From the NCBI GenBank assembly GCA_024641475.1, contig JAHECZ010000011.1, forward strand, positions 1 to 64,000: DNA of 64,000 bases, read 5' to 3'. The notes below the pieces were generated by a model that was not told the DNA's origin, did not search any database, and saw nothing but the letters and a program-made list of their open reading frames with translations. Below, piece after piece: positions 55,438 through 64,000 of the stretch; positions within the stretch are counted from its first letter, which is position 1; every line of letters starts with the position of its first letter. Origin of the DNA: Gammaproteobacteria bacterium (lineage in GTDB: Bacteria; Pseudomonadota; Gammaproteobacteria; UBA6429; Thiohalophilaceae). Both the position numbers and the translations under genes were made by a program.

Positions 55438-56529
55438 ATGGCAAGCGTCTCTCCCCAGCAGGTTGAAGAGAAAATCAAAGAATACATCGACCCGTATCTG
55501 GAGCTGGATTTGATCAGCAGTAAGGCCGTCAAAGACATTAAAGTCGATGGTGACAAGGTCAAAGTCGATATTATGCTGGGTTTTCCTGCCAAGGGTTATG
55601 TGCCAATCCTTTCGGCCAAACTCCAAGAAATGATCAAAACGATTCCCGGGGTTAAAGTCGCCGACGTGAACGTCAATTTCAAAATTGTGGCTCACACCGT
55701 ACAGAAAGGTGTGAAGATGATTAACAACGTGAAGAACATCATCGCCATCGCCTCCGGCAAAGGTGGCGTGGGTAAATCGACCACGGCGGTTAACCTGGCG
55801 CTGGCACTGTCGGCCGAAGGCGCGACGGTAGGTATCCTGGATGCGGATATCTATGGCCCGAGCCAACCCCGTATGCTGGGCGTACAACAACAACCTGAAT
55901 CCAAAGACGGCAAATCACTGGAACCCGTGATGAGCTACCACTTACAGTCAATGTCGATCGGTTATCTCATCGATGAAGAGACGCCTATGATCTGGCGTGG
56001 TCCAATGGTGACCCAAGCCCTTGAACAGTTACTCAATGATACCCAATGGAAGGATGTTGATTATTTAATCGTCGATTTGCCACCCGGCACCGGTGACACC
56101 CAACTGACACTGGCCCAAAAGGTACCGGTGACCGGCGCAGTAATCGTCACTACCCCGCAAGACATCGCGTTACTGGATGCGCGTAAGGGTCTGAAGATGT
56201 TCCAAAAGGTCGAAGTGCCGGTACTGGGCATCGTCGAGAACATGAGTATTCACATCTGTTCGCAATGTGGTCACGCCGAGCACATCTTTGGTTCTGGTGG
56301 TGGTAAGAGCATGGCGGATCAATACCACGTCGATATGTTGGGTTCGTTACCTTTGGATATCTCCATTCGTGAATCTACCGACGGTGGCAAACCTTCCGTT
56401 GTCGCTGATCCGGACGGCAAGATTGCGCAAATCTATCGCGATATCGCCCGCCGCATTGCCGCCAAGCTGTCGCAAAAGGCCAAGGACTTCAGCGCGGCCT
56501 TCCCGAAGATCGTTATTCAGAACAATTGA
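55438..56529 (+). CDS. mrp: Iron-sulfur cluster carrier ATPase Mrp/ApbC
   Basis: This P-loop ATPase of the Mrp/NBP35 family binds and transfers [4Fe-4S] clusters. The 363 residues begin with a MIP18/DUF59-like domain (about 5-90), followed by Walker A SGKGGVGKST (about 106-115), a switch region LDADIYGPSQP, and the cluster-binding pair Cys274/Cys277 in CSQCGHAE. An AGGAGA site precedes ATG 55438. It fits a neighbourhood rich in Fe-S proteins (Nth, RnfB, RnfC). Confidence 0.95.
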   Translation: MASVSPQQVEEKIKEYIDPYLELDLISSKAVKDIKVDGDKVKVDIMLGFPAKGYVPILSAKLQEMIKTIPGVKVADVNVNFKIVAHTVQKGVKMINNVKNIIAIASGKGGVGKSTTAVNLALALSAEGATVGILDADIYGPSQPRMLGVQQQPESKDGKSLEPVMSYHLQSMSIGYLIDEETPMIWRGPMVTQALEQLLNDTQWKDVDYLIVDLPPGTGDTQLTLAQKVPVTGAVIVTTPQDIALLDARKGLKMFQKVEVPVLGIVENMSIHICSQCGHAEHIFGSGGGKSMADQYHVDMLGSLPLDISIRESTDGGKPSVVADPDGKIAQIYRDIARRIAAKLSQKAKDFSAAFPKIVIQNN

Positions 56530-56542
56530 TTGGTGCCAAGGA

Positions 56543-56712
56543 GTTAGTCGCCGGGCGAATTTTAACAGCGTCAGCGCGACAGGGATGTCGCGCGCGTATC
56601 GTCGAGCCACAGGACGATGTACACGGAAGTACAAGTGTCGCGTGAGGGCAGGATGCCCGAAGCGACTGGCGAGTCGATACGAAAAGCAGTTGAATTTCAC
56701 CCGGCAACTAAC
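56543..56712 (+). repeat. Structured intergenic repeat, copy 2
   Basis: Outer arms at 56543-56566 and 56689-56712 are inverted copies with 20 of 24 matches. The interior holds four successive hairpins: GCGCGACA/TGTCGCGC (56574-56593), ATCGTC/GACGAT (56598-56618), GTAC/GTAC (56619-56632) and GGGC/GCCC (56646-56658). The core matches copy 1 (29257-29373, minus strand), with two extra hairpins inserted. The arm sequences differ from those of copy 1 apart from the inner TTTAAC. It fills most of the mrp-dcd gap; no gene is seen there. Confidence 0.8.
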
Positions 56713-56794
56713 GACCTGTATTTACGTTATCCGACTTGTCCCACCCCAGGACACACGTTAGCATGCGCACTTTCCAGGAAGCAGGGCGGATGAG

Positions 56795-57361
56795 ATGAGT
56801 ATCAAGTCGGACAAGTGGATCCGCCGGATGGCGGCGCAAACCAAGATGATCGAGCCGTTTGAGCCAGGCCAGGTGCGTCAGGCCAACGGGGGAAAGATCA
56901 TTTCGTATGGCACCTCCAGCTATGGTTATGATGTGCGTTGCGCCAATGAATTCAAAATCTTCACCAATATTAATTCCGCCATTGTCGACCCCAAAAATTT
57001 CTCTTCAACCAGTTTTGTGGATTTCAAGGGCGATGTCTGCATTATTCCACCCAACTCTTTCGCGCTGGCACGTACCGTGGAATTTTTTCGTATTCCACGC
57101 AGTGTGTTAACCGTGTGTCTGGGTAAGTCGACGTATGCGCGTTGCGGCATCATCGTCAATGTCACACCGCTGGAACCCGAATGGGAAGGCCACGTGACGC
57201 TGGAATTTTCCAACACCACGCCACTGCCGGCCAAGATCTACGCGAACGAGGGTGTGGCGCAGATGTTATTTTTTGAATCCGATGAAGTTTGCGAGACGTC
57301 GTATAAAGATCGCGGCGGCAAGTACCAGGGACAAACCGGCGTCACCTTGCCAAAAACGTAA
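56795..57361 (+). CDS. dcd: dCTP deaminase Dcd
   Basis: This enzyme deaminates dCTP to dUTP, the main route to dTTP in proteobacteria. The 188 residues are a trimeric dUTPase-like fold with [25 protein letters not shown], and the catalytic Glu in [17 protein letters not shown]. The end [15 protein letters not shown] orders over the active site in the family. It is convergent with the DUF3108 gene, stop codons almost touching. Confidence 0.96.
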   Translation: MSIKSDKWIRRMAAQTKMIEPFEPGQVRQANGGKIISYGTSSYGYDVRCANEFKIFTNINSAIVDPKNFSSTSFVDFKGDVCIIPPNSFALARTVEFFRIPRSVLTVCLGKSTYARCGIIVNVTPLEPEWEGHVTLEFSNTTPLPAKIYANEGVAQMLFFESDEVCETSYKDRGGKYQGQTGVTLPKT

Positions 57362-57362
57362 T

Positions 57363-58079
57363 TCAGTGCATTGGCGTTTTAGTCAAAGTATGCAGTAAGA
57401 GTTCGACCGTGACATCATCGGCATCAATGTTCTGGATTTTGACCGGCAGGAATTCCAGTTGCTTGGCCAGCCACAAACGGTAGCGCTCATTGCCGTGTTT
57501 TTCAGATTCGAATAGATAAGTCGCAAATTTTCCCGCAGGTGTTTCGGTGGTGGTTTCACCTTTAAATGCCAGATGGAATACCTTTGTCTCCCTGCGTGTT
57601 GCAATGGGTATTGCCAGCGTGGTGGCGCGTTGTTGCACCTGTTGCATTAAATACAGCTGAAAGCCCAGGGCGTCCTGCGTGTCGGGTGCCAGGTCGAAGG
57701 GTTGGGGGAAATCGCTGCAGTAAAGATGCTTTTGTGACCAATCAAAACGTAACTCATATTTTTTCTTGTCGCGATTGCCTTTGGTATGGTGATGCAGATA
57801 CTGCAAGGCTTGCAATTTGTTGTCCTGAATTTGAAACGTACTGATTTCGGTAATATGGTCCGATAAAAACAGCCCGACAAAACCACGTGGTTCGATTTCG
57901 GCCCGGTATTGCATACGGCCATCAGGTAGTTTGATTAATTTGTTGGCGCTTATTCCCAGGTAAGTGCCGTTGCGCTGTACATCGTATTGCGCGCTAAAAC
58001 CTTGTTCCAGCAGTCCTGCAAATGCCGGTATTTGCATACCGAGCAAAAGTGCAAGAATGAAGACGATTTTATTTTGCAT
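57363..58079 (-). CDS. Exported DUF3108 protein
   Basis: This 238-residue protein starts at ATG 58079 (MQNKIVFILALLLG) with a signal peptide (about 1-21). The rest is beta-rich, with FSAQYDVQRNGTYLGISANK and the end PAGKFATYLFESEKHGNERYRLWLAKQLEFLPVKI typical of DUF3108, an uncharacterised periplasmic family. The start overlaps the end of purN by 11 bases, and purM-purN-DUF3108 is a recurrent gene order in gammaproteobacteria. The link with purine synthesis is probably only positional. Confidence 0.85.
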   Translation of the reverse strand: MQNKIVFILALLLGMQIPAFAGLLEQGFSAQYDVQRNGTYLGISANKLIKLPDGRMQYRAEIEPRGFVGLFLSDHITEISTFQIQDNKLQALQYLHHHTKGNRDKKKYELRFDWSQKHLYCSDFPQPFDLAPDTQDALGFQLYLMQQVQQRATTLAIPIATRRETKVFHLAFKGETTTETPAGKFATYLFESEKHGNERYRLWLAKQLEFLPVKIQNIDADDVTVELLLHTLTKTPMH

Positions 58080-58746
58080 GGTTGGCAAGCTCAATAAATC
58101 TGTTAATTGCAGTCACCGGAGAATTATCAACATAGACTATATCACCCCGCAGCTGAACCCGACCTGTCGCAATTCGCCGCAGGGCCTCTGGATATAATTG
58201 GTGTTCAGCCTGATGGACTCGTTGTTGCAATTCTTCAGCGGTGTCGTTCGGCAGGATGGGCACTTTCATTTGCAGAATAATGGGGCCGCTGTCCAATTCC
58301 GGCGTAACAAAATGGACTGTAGCGCCATGCTCGTTGTCACCCGCATCAAGAGCGCGTTGATGGGTGTGTAATCCTTTATGTTTTGGCAATAAAGAAGGAT
58401 GAATGTTGATCAGTCGACCCGCGTAATGCTGGACAAACTCTGTGGTGAGGATACGCATAAATCCGGCAAGCACAATCAACTGAGGCGAATAGCTATCTAT
58501 GCATTGCATCAGTGCCTGATCGTAGGCGGTACGGTCCGGGTGCAAGGTCGCTGCGATGACCTGGGTTGGTATGCCGTGGCGCCGGGCGCGTTCAAGTCCG
58601 TATGCTTGATCGCGATTACTGATAACCGCCACAAGCTTTGCGGAAAGCTGTCCGCTCGCAATGTTATCGATAATGGCTTGCAGATTGCTGCCATCCCCTG
58701 AAATCAAAACCACGATGGCTAGTGGTTGCACGGGATTGGTCAGCAT
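58069..58746 (-). CDS. purN: Phosphoribosylglycinamide formyltransferase PurN
   Basis: PurN transfers a formyl group from 10-formyl-THF to GAR in purine synthesis. The 225 residues contain the phosphate-binding loop LISGDGSNLQ, the catalytic Asn/His in INIHPSLLPKHKG, and the catalytic Asp in TPELDSGPII. The loop has Asp where E. coli has Asn (SGNGSN), a change that deserves a check but lies outside the catalytic trio. It starts 9 bases after purM and is co-transcribed with it. Confidence 0.95.
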   Translation of the reverse strand: MLTNPVQPLAIVVLISGDGSNLQAIIDNIASGQLSAKLVAVISNRDQAYGLERARRHGIPTQVIAATLHPDRTAYDQALMQCIDSYSPQLIVLAGFMRILTTEFVQHYAGRLINIHPSLLPKHKGLHTHQRALDAGDNEHGATVHFVTPELDSGPIILQMKVPILPNDTAEELQQRVHQAEHQLYPEALRRIATGRVQLRGDIVYVDNSPVTAINRFIELANHAK

Positions 58747-58755
58747 TCCCTGGTA

Positions 58756-59820
58756 TTAACGGATATGGACAACCGGTTCACCACTGCCGTTACTGATCAC
58801 ACCAATTTGCCAGGCAGCAAGCTGATTTGCCGCTAGATGGGCCAATACCGTACTGGCATCCGCAGCCGCTACTACCACCACCATGCCGATACCGCAATTG
58901 AAGGTGCGATGCATCTCGTGTGATGCAACGTTACCCTGTTGCTGTAGCCAGTCGAATACCGCAGGTCGTTGCCAGGATTTCCCGTCAATCTCGGCATTGG
59001 TATTGGGTGGCAGTACCCGTGGAATGTTTTCCAACAAACCGCCGCCGGTAATATGAGCAAGCGCCTTAACCTGAACTTTATTGAAAAGCGACAGTAACGG
59101 TTTGACATAAATGCGCGTGGGCGCCAGCAATTTTGCACCCAAGGTGGCGCCATCAAATGCCTGGTTTATATCCGCTTTACTGACCTCGATAATTTTACGG
59201 ATGAGGGAGTAGCCGTTGGAATGTGGTCCGCTAGAGCCGATACCGATGATGGCATCGCCGGTTTTGACCTGACTGCCATTGATGATTTTGTCTTCATCGA
59301 CGATGCCGACACAAAAACCCGCCAGGTCATAATCTTCCTGAGCGTACATGCCGGGCATTTCAGCCGTTTCTCCGCCAATTAATGCGCAGCCTGCATCTTC
59401 GCAACCGGCCGCGATACCTTTAATCACATCCGCAGCGGTATCAACCCGGAGTTTACCCGTGGCGTAATAATCCAGAAAAAACAAGGGCTCGGCACCTTGC
59501 ACGATGACATCATTGACTGACATGGCAACCAGATCGATGCCAATGGTGTCGTGCTTTTGCAATTGAATGGCCAATTTTAGTTTGGTGCCAACGCCATCGG
59601 TGCCTGAAACCAATACGGGTTTGCGAAAGCGACTCAAATCAAGTTTGAACAAGGCCCCAAAGCCACCCAGATCGGCCATGACTTCCGGGCGCATGGTACG
59701 TTTGGCGTAAGGTTTGATACGATCAACCAAGGCATCCCCGGCATCGATATCCACCCCCGCATCACGATAACTCAAAGCAGTGGCCGGGCCGGGATTACTG
59801 GGGTTTTTGGGTTGAGACAC
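58756..59820 (-). CDS. purM: Phosphoribosylformylglycinamidine cyclo-ligase PurM
   Basis: PurM closes the imidazole ring to form AIR with ATP. The 354 residues show [13 protein letters not shown], the ATP-binding [10 protein letters not shown], and [11 protein letters not shown], all characteristic. The start is a GTG at 59820 with AAAAGGAAAA placed about 6 bases upstream, which supports this unusual start codon. It leads the purM-purN-DUF3108 unit and diverges from the DUF2066 gene. Confidence 0.96.
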   Translation of the reverse strand: MSQPKNPSNPGPATALSYRDAGVDIDAGDALVDRIKPYAKRTMRPEVMADLGGFGALFKLDLSRFRKPVLVSGTDGVGTKLKLAIQLQKHDTIGIDLVAMSVNDVIVQGAEPLFFLDYYATGKLRVDTAADVIKGIAAGCEDAGCALIGGETAEMPGMYAQEDYDLAGFCVGIVDEDKIINGSQVKTGDAIIGIGSSGPHSNGYSLIRKIIEVSKADINQAFDGATLGAKLLAPTRIYVKPLLSLFNKVQVKALAHITGGGLLENIPRVLPPNTNAEIDGKSWQRPAVFDWLQQQGNVASHEMHRTFNCGIGMVVVVAAADASTVLAHLAANQLAAWQIGVISNGSGEPVVHIR

Positions 59821-59963
59821 TACATTTTCCTTTTAATATATTCGGAATAAGCGAACACGAACCTTTGTGTGCCCGCGCGCGGTGGGTAATAATAGGATTT
59901 TATCAAGTTCAGCACGGTCAGGGAATGCACATTGTATCGTCAGCAGCGGAGAAGTTGAAATTT

Positions 59964-61088
59964 ATGGGAATCCATCGTTTTATTTACCTTGCCGTGGTCA
60001 TCGTTTCATGTATTTGGGCAACCCGGGCGGGTGCTGACGTCGTGACGGATATGTATGAGGCGACCATCCCGGCGAAAAGCCAGGAACGTCAGGACCGCGA
60101 TGATGCGATACGGGTGGCGTTGGCCGAGGTTTTGGTACGAGTTTCCGGTCGTACACAGATCGCGGATTCAGATGAATTTCCACGCATTAAGGCAGCGTTG
60201 GTGAATGCAACCAATTACGCGCAACAATTTCGCTTTCGTGATTCAGCACAACAGCCTGATCCAACCACCGGTACCGTCAGTCAGGAGTTATGGGTAAAAT
60301 TTGATTCTGTTGTAGTGAATAAATTGCTACGCGAAAATAAAATTCCGGTATGGGACAAGAATCGTCCTGCCACGCTGATGTGGTTAGTCAGCGATGAGCA
60401 TGCGCACCGCGATGTTATTAGCCAGTCAACGGCAGGTATGGTGCGCACCGCAGTAGATAAACACAGTCAGATTCGCGGCTTACCGTTGCGGCTGCCTGAA
60501 ATGGATCTGACCGATCGCAATTCAATTCAGATTAACGAAGTATGGACGAATAACGAGGTAGCAATACGCCGTGCGTCACAGCGTTATCCCAGCGACGCAA
60601 TTTTAGTTGGCCGGTTATTGTTGCTGCCCACCGGGCAATGGAATGTTAACTGGTCTTTTTACCACGAGGGACGCCGTGTGGATTGGGCAACGGCGGCTGT
60701 ATCATTGGAAACAGCAGTAAATCTGGGCATCGACAATACTGCCGAAGCACTTTCACAACGTTTTGCACAATTGGTGCAAGGTGATGAGACTGTAGTGATG
60801 GTGGAAATAAAAGATATTCACAACCTCGCTGATTTTAATCGCACTGTTAAATATTTGCGCTCGCTGAGCCAGGTAAAAATCGTCGACCCACAGCAGGTCA
60901 GTGCCGCAGATGCCTTGTTTCGGGTCACCACATTGGGTGGGCGCCTTGGTTTGGCGCGGGCAATCTCCTTGAGTCAGGTGTTCAGTGCAGAACCCGTGGT
61001 GGAAAGTAATCTCACCCTGTCCTCACTCCCAATTGTTAGTCAGCAAGACGCACTTAAACCGGAACTGATTTATCGTCTCACCCCGTGA
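59964..61088 (+). CDS. Exported DUF2066 protein
   Basis: This 374-residue protein has a signal peptide (MGIHRFIYLAVVIVSCIWAT, cleavage near AGADVV) and then the DUF2066 pattern VTDMYEATIPAKSQERQDRD and ALAEVLVRVSGR. Function is unknown; the family is periplasmic or envelope-associated. I use ATG 59964 with GGAGAAG upstream, since the 33-codon extension to 59865 would bury the signal peptide. It leads a unit with the CDP-alcohol transferase, perM and hda, a conserved order next to purM in many gammaproteobacteria. Confidence 0.86.
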   Translation: MGIHRFIYLAVVIVSCIWATRAGADVVTDMYEATIPAKSQERQDRDDAIRVALAEVLVRVSGRTQIADSDEFPRIKAALVNATNYAQQFRFRDSAQQPDPTTGTVSQELWVKFDSVVVNKLLRENKIPVWDKNRPATLMWLVSDEHAHRDVISQSTAGMVRTAVDKHSQIRGLPLRLPEMDLTDRNSIQINEVWTNNEVAIRRASQRYPSDAILVGRLLLLPTGQWNVNWSFYHEGRRVDWATAAVSLETAVNLGIDNTAEALSQRFAQLVQGDETVVMVEIKDIHNLADFNRTVKYLRSLSQVKIVDPQQVSAADALFRVTTLGGRLGLARAISLSQVFSAEPVVESNLTLSSLPIVSQQDALKPELIYRLTP

Positions 61089-61654
61089 AACATTTGCCTA
61101 ACATGATCAGTGTGCTGCGCATTATTCTGGTTGCGCCGACGTTGTATTATTTATGGCAGCAACATTTTACCAGTGCTTTCGTTTTGTTTTTTATTGCGGG
61201 AATATCCGATGGCCTGGATGGATATCTGGCGCGCCGGTTTAACTGGCGCAGCCGCCTGGGAACGTATCTGGATCCCATTGGCGACAAGTTATTATTAGTG
61301 GGTTGCTTCTTTGTGCTGGGATGGATGAATTATCTGCCTTTATGGCTGGTTGGCCTGGTGATTGGTCGAGACTTGATTATTGTGATTGGTGCGGCGCTGT
61401 ATCATTATGCAATTAAAGATGCCGCGATGGCGCCGTTATTGATCAGCAAGATCAATACGGTCTGCCAAATTTTTCTCGTCGTCGTGTTGCTCTATAGATT
61501 ATCGGATTTACCATTCGCTGGTTTATTCCCGGCATGGCTGGGTCAGGCGACTGTATTTATTGTTACCTTAACCACATTGTTAAGTGGCGTGGCATATATT
61601 CAGTCCTGGTGGCATCGCATTATGACGGGGTTACATACAAAGGCGAATGCATGA
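61085..61654 (+). CDS. CDP-alcohol phosphatidyltransferase family protein
   Basis: This 189-residue membrane enzyme has the family motif DG-x2-AR-x8-G-x3-D-x3-D, seen as DGLDGYLARRF...GTYLDPIGD (about residues 40-66), and about five hydrophobic helices. It transfers a phosphatidyl group from CDP-diacylglycerol to an alcohol. PgsA (glycerol-phosphate acceptor) is the closest familiar member, but paralogues next to purM/hda have not been shown to be PgsA itself. The GTG start overlaps the upstream stop by 4 bases. Confidence 0.85.
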   Translation: MKHLPNMISVLRIILVAPTLYYLWQQHFTSAFVLFFIAGISDGLDGYLARRFNWRSRLGTYLDPIGDKLLLVGCFFVLGWMNYLPLWLVGLVIGRDLIIVIGAALYHYAIKDAAMAPLLISKINTVCQIFLVVVLLYRLSDLPFAGLFPAWLGQATVFIVTLTTLLSGVAYIQSWWHRIMTGLHTKANA

Positions 61655-62703
61655 CGGACTCAGTGAAGTGGTTATGGTTGAGCGGCGCGGTACTTGCGCT
61701 TGTTCTGTTATATCTGTTGGCGCCGATACTGACCCCGTTTATGGTGGCAGCCATTTTGGCTTACATGGGAGATCCGCTGGCTGATCGTCTGGAGAAACGC
61801 CGTCTGTCGCGCACGGTGGCAGTAATTGTGGTTTTCTTCGTGATTGGCTTGACGCTGATATTATTGCTGGGAATGGTTTTACCGATGCTTGAACGGCAAA
61901 TCAAAGTATTGTCCAGTGCCACACCACACTATATCGATACGATTCAACATCAATTCCTGCCGTGGTTGCAGCAAAGTTTTGGGATCGAACTGCAACTGGA
62001 TAGCGTGCAACTCAAACAATCCGTGACAGCCCATTGGCGTGAAGCGGGCGGTGTGATGGGCACGTTAATGTCATCATTAACGCGCTCCGGGATCGCCATC
62101 TTGGGCTGGCTGGCTAATTTGTTGTTGATTCCCGTTGTCACATTTTATTTATTGCGTGACTGGGATATTCTGGTCGCGCGCATACATGAAATGCTGCCGC
62201 GGCGATTTGAGCCGATTATCGTGCAGCTAGCCAAATCATCTGATGATGTATTGGGTGCATTTTTTCGCGGACAATTACTGGTAATGCTCGCTTTGGCGGT
62301 ATTTTACAGTATCGGCCTGGGGTTCGCTGGATTGGATCTGGCGATTTTATTGGGGATTACAGCGGGCTTGCTCAGTTTCGTACCTTATCTGGGATTGATT
62401 GTTGGAATTGTTTTGGCCTGTCTTGCTGCGTTGCTGCAGTTTCATGATCTCACCCATGTCATATATATAGCTATCGTATTCGGCGTTGGGCAATTATTGG
62501 AAGGTATGGTGTTAACGCCCTGGTTGGTCGGCAATCGCATCGGCTTACATCCTGTCGCCGTGATATTTGCGGTGTTGGCGGGCGGCCAGTTATTCGGATT
62601 TTTCGGTATTTTAGTGGCATTACCTGCAGCGGCTGTGATAGCAGTCATTCTCCGTGTTGCCCATGAAAAATATTTGGCCAGTCATACCTATTCGAAGACC
62701 TGA
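61651..62703 (+). CDS. perM: AI-2E family transporter PerM
   Basis: This 350-residue membrane protein of the AI-2E/PerM family has about eight hydrophobic segments, the PLADRLEKRRLSRT block near residue 40, and the conserved LGITAGLLSFVPYLGLIVGI and GQLLEGMVLTPWLVGNRIGLHP. Members include the autoinducer-2 exporter TqsA and sodium-proton antiporters; PerM itself is unassigned. ATG 61651 overlaps the previous stop by 4 bases (ATGA), and its own stop overlaps the hda start by 1 base. Confidence 0.9.
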   Translation: MTDSVKWLWLSGAVLALVLLYLLAPILTPFMVAAILAYMGDPLADRLEKRRLSRTVAVIVVFFVIGLTLILLLGMVLPMLERQIKVLSSATPHYIDTIQHQFLPWLQQSFGIELQLDSVQLKQSVTAHWREAGGVMGTLMSSLTRSGIAILGWLANLLLIPVVTFYLLRDWDILVARIHEMLPRRFEPIIVQLAKSSDDVLGAFFRGQLLVMLALAVFYSIGLGFAGLDLAILLGITAGLLSFVPYLGLIVGIVLACLAALLQFHDLTHVIYIAIVFGVGQLLEGMVLTPWLVGNRIGLHPVAVIFAVLAGGQLFGFFGILVALPAAAVIAVILRVAHEKYLASHTYSKT

Positions 62704-63389
62704 TGATAGCCAAGTTTGCGCAATTACCCTTGGGTATTCGGCTGGATGATTCCGCTACGTATGCCAATTTTATTGCCGAAAAAAATTCTGCGCTGCTCAC
62801 CCTGTTGCAGTCCGATATCGAGCCGCTGGTATATATATGGGGCAATGCGGGATGTGGCAAAAGTCATTTATTGCAGGCCGTTTGTCATGCCGTTGCACAG
62901 GCAGACAAACGCGTCATGTATCTACCCTTAGGCGCAGCAGAACTGCTATCACCCGCGATACTTGAAGGTATCGAGGATACTGCGGTCGTGTGTATTGATG
63001 ATCTCCATGCGATAGCCGGAGACAGTTACTGGGAAGAAGCGCTATTTCATTTTTACAATCGTTTGCGTGAACGCGGCGGCCATTTGCGTGTTACCGCCAA
63101 TGTTTCACCAACAGCACTGCCTATCCAGTTGGCGGATCTTGCTTCGCGTTTGCAATGGGGTGTGACTTTCCAGTTGCAGTCGCTGGATGATAACGACAAG
63201 CGCCAGGCATTACAGGTTCGTGCACAACAACGTGGCTTTGAATTACCGGATGAGGTGGCTAATTATTTAATGAAACGCTTGCCACGCGACATGCATACCT
63301 TGTTTGATTTATTGAACAAGTTGGATGTCGCTTCACTGCAGGCGCAACGACGTTTGACAATCCCGTTTGTGAAACAGTGGCTAGAGTAA
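62703..63389 (+). CDS. hda: DnaA regulatory inactivator Hda
   Basis: Hda is a DnaA-like AAA+ protein that, with the sliding clamp, stimulates ATP hydrolysis by DnaA and prevents re-initiation of replication. The 228 residues have Walker A GNAGCGKS (near 47-54), Walker B VCIDDLHAIAG, and the arginine-finger region LASRLQWG. The expected clamp-binding motif should be at the N-terminus; the sequence MIAKFAQLPLGIRL contains QLPLGI, a fair match. The start overlaps the perM stop by one base. Confidence 0.93.
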   Translation: MIAKFAQLPLGIRLDDSATYANFIAEKNSALLTLLQSDIEPLVYIWGNAGCGKSHLLQAVCHAVAQADKRVMYLPLGAAELLSPAILEGIEDTAVVCIDDLHAIAGDSYWEEALFHFYNRLRERGGHLRVTANVSPTALPIQLADLASRLQWGVTFQLQSLDDNDKRQALQVRAQQRGFELPDEVANYLMKRLPRDMHTLFDLLNKLDVASLQAQRRLTIPFVKQWLE

Positions 63390-63395
63390 AATTGC

Positions 63396-63998
<603 letters not shown>

Positions 63999-64000
63999 GG

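Overview
The window is a dense stretch of chromosome from a free-living gammaproteobacterium. Supporting this are the PtsP-RppH-HAD neighbourhood known from Pseudomonas, oversized PstC and PstA permeases, a metG-rnfABCDGE block, Hda, PerM and YgiM-like SH3 proteins. Base composition looks moderate, near 50 percent GC by eye. The genus cannot be fixed from sequence alone. No prophage, insertion sequence, CRISPR array, rRNA or tRNA was found.

Layout. 1-3.8 kb: vitamin B12 uptake (the first 25 codons of a riboswitch-controlled btuB-like receptor, then BtuD and BtuC), with an orphan ParA-type ATPase on the other strand and a HAD phosphatase. 3.9-9 kb: rppH, ptsP and a PilB/GspE-type ATPase, then a degenerate receiver domain facing them. 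9-13 kb, minus strand: SH3-coiled-coil protein, argE, argA, dam. 13.3-22.2 kb: complete phosphate regulon phoB-phoR-pstS-pstC-pstA-pstB-phoU with clear Pho boxes. 22-25 kb, minus strand: Sel1 protein, argF, argD. 25-32.5 kb: PuuD-like membrane protein, a lone hydantoinase B subunit coupled to an asparagine-synthase-type amidotransferase, grxD, rnt, TraB/GumN protein, pyrC. 32.5-37.4 kb: AfsR/BTAD-type regulator with a SirB2 membrane protein, methyltransferase, fumC, a small unknown. 37.7-42.8 kb: pyruvate-type dehydrogenase operon in which E2 and E3 are one polypeptide. 42.9-47 kb: MotY-like protein, argG, DoxX, and two tiny exported lysine-rich proteins with EGKCG/DGKCG motifs. 47.4-55.3 kb: nth facing the metG-rnfABCDGE operon. 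55.4-64 kb: mrp, dcd, DUF3108, purN, purM, then DUF2066-CDP-alcohol transferase-perM-hda, and a WrbA-like flavodoxin.

Most genes are core metabolism. Arginine synthesis is represented by argA, argE, argF, argD and argG in four places, a linear pathway using ArgE. The phosphate genes form sensor, transporter and signalling adaptor in one place. Rnf, metG and nth make a redox/translation/repair neighbourhood.

The most unusual features are: (1) two secreted (E/D)GKCG proteins near a DoxX gene, resembling HvfA/bufferin-type precursors of copper-linked modified peptides but without the modifying enzymes beside them, and sharing a 36-bp upstream element; (2) two copies, at 29.3 and 56.6 kb, of a structured intergenic repeat whose core is conserved while the outer arms differ in sequence yet stay self-complementary; (3) the E2-E3 fusion with an altered E2 active-site motif, flanked by degenerate 7-bp tandem repeats; (4) a receiver domain that has lost its phosphorylation residues, opposite an orphan secretion-type ATPase.
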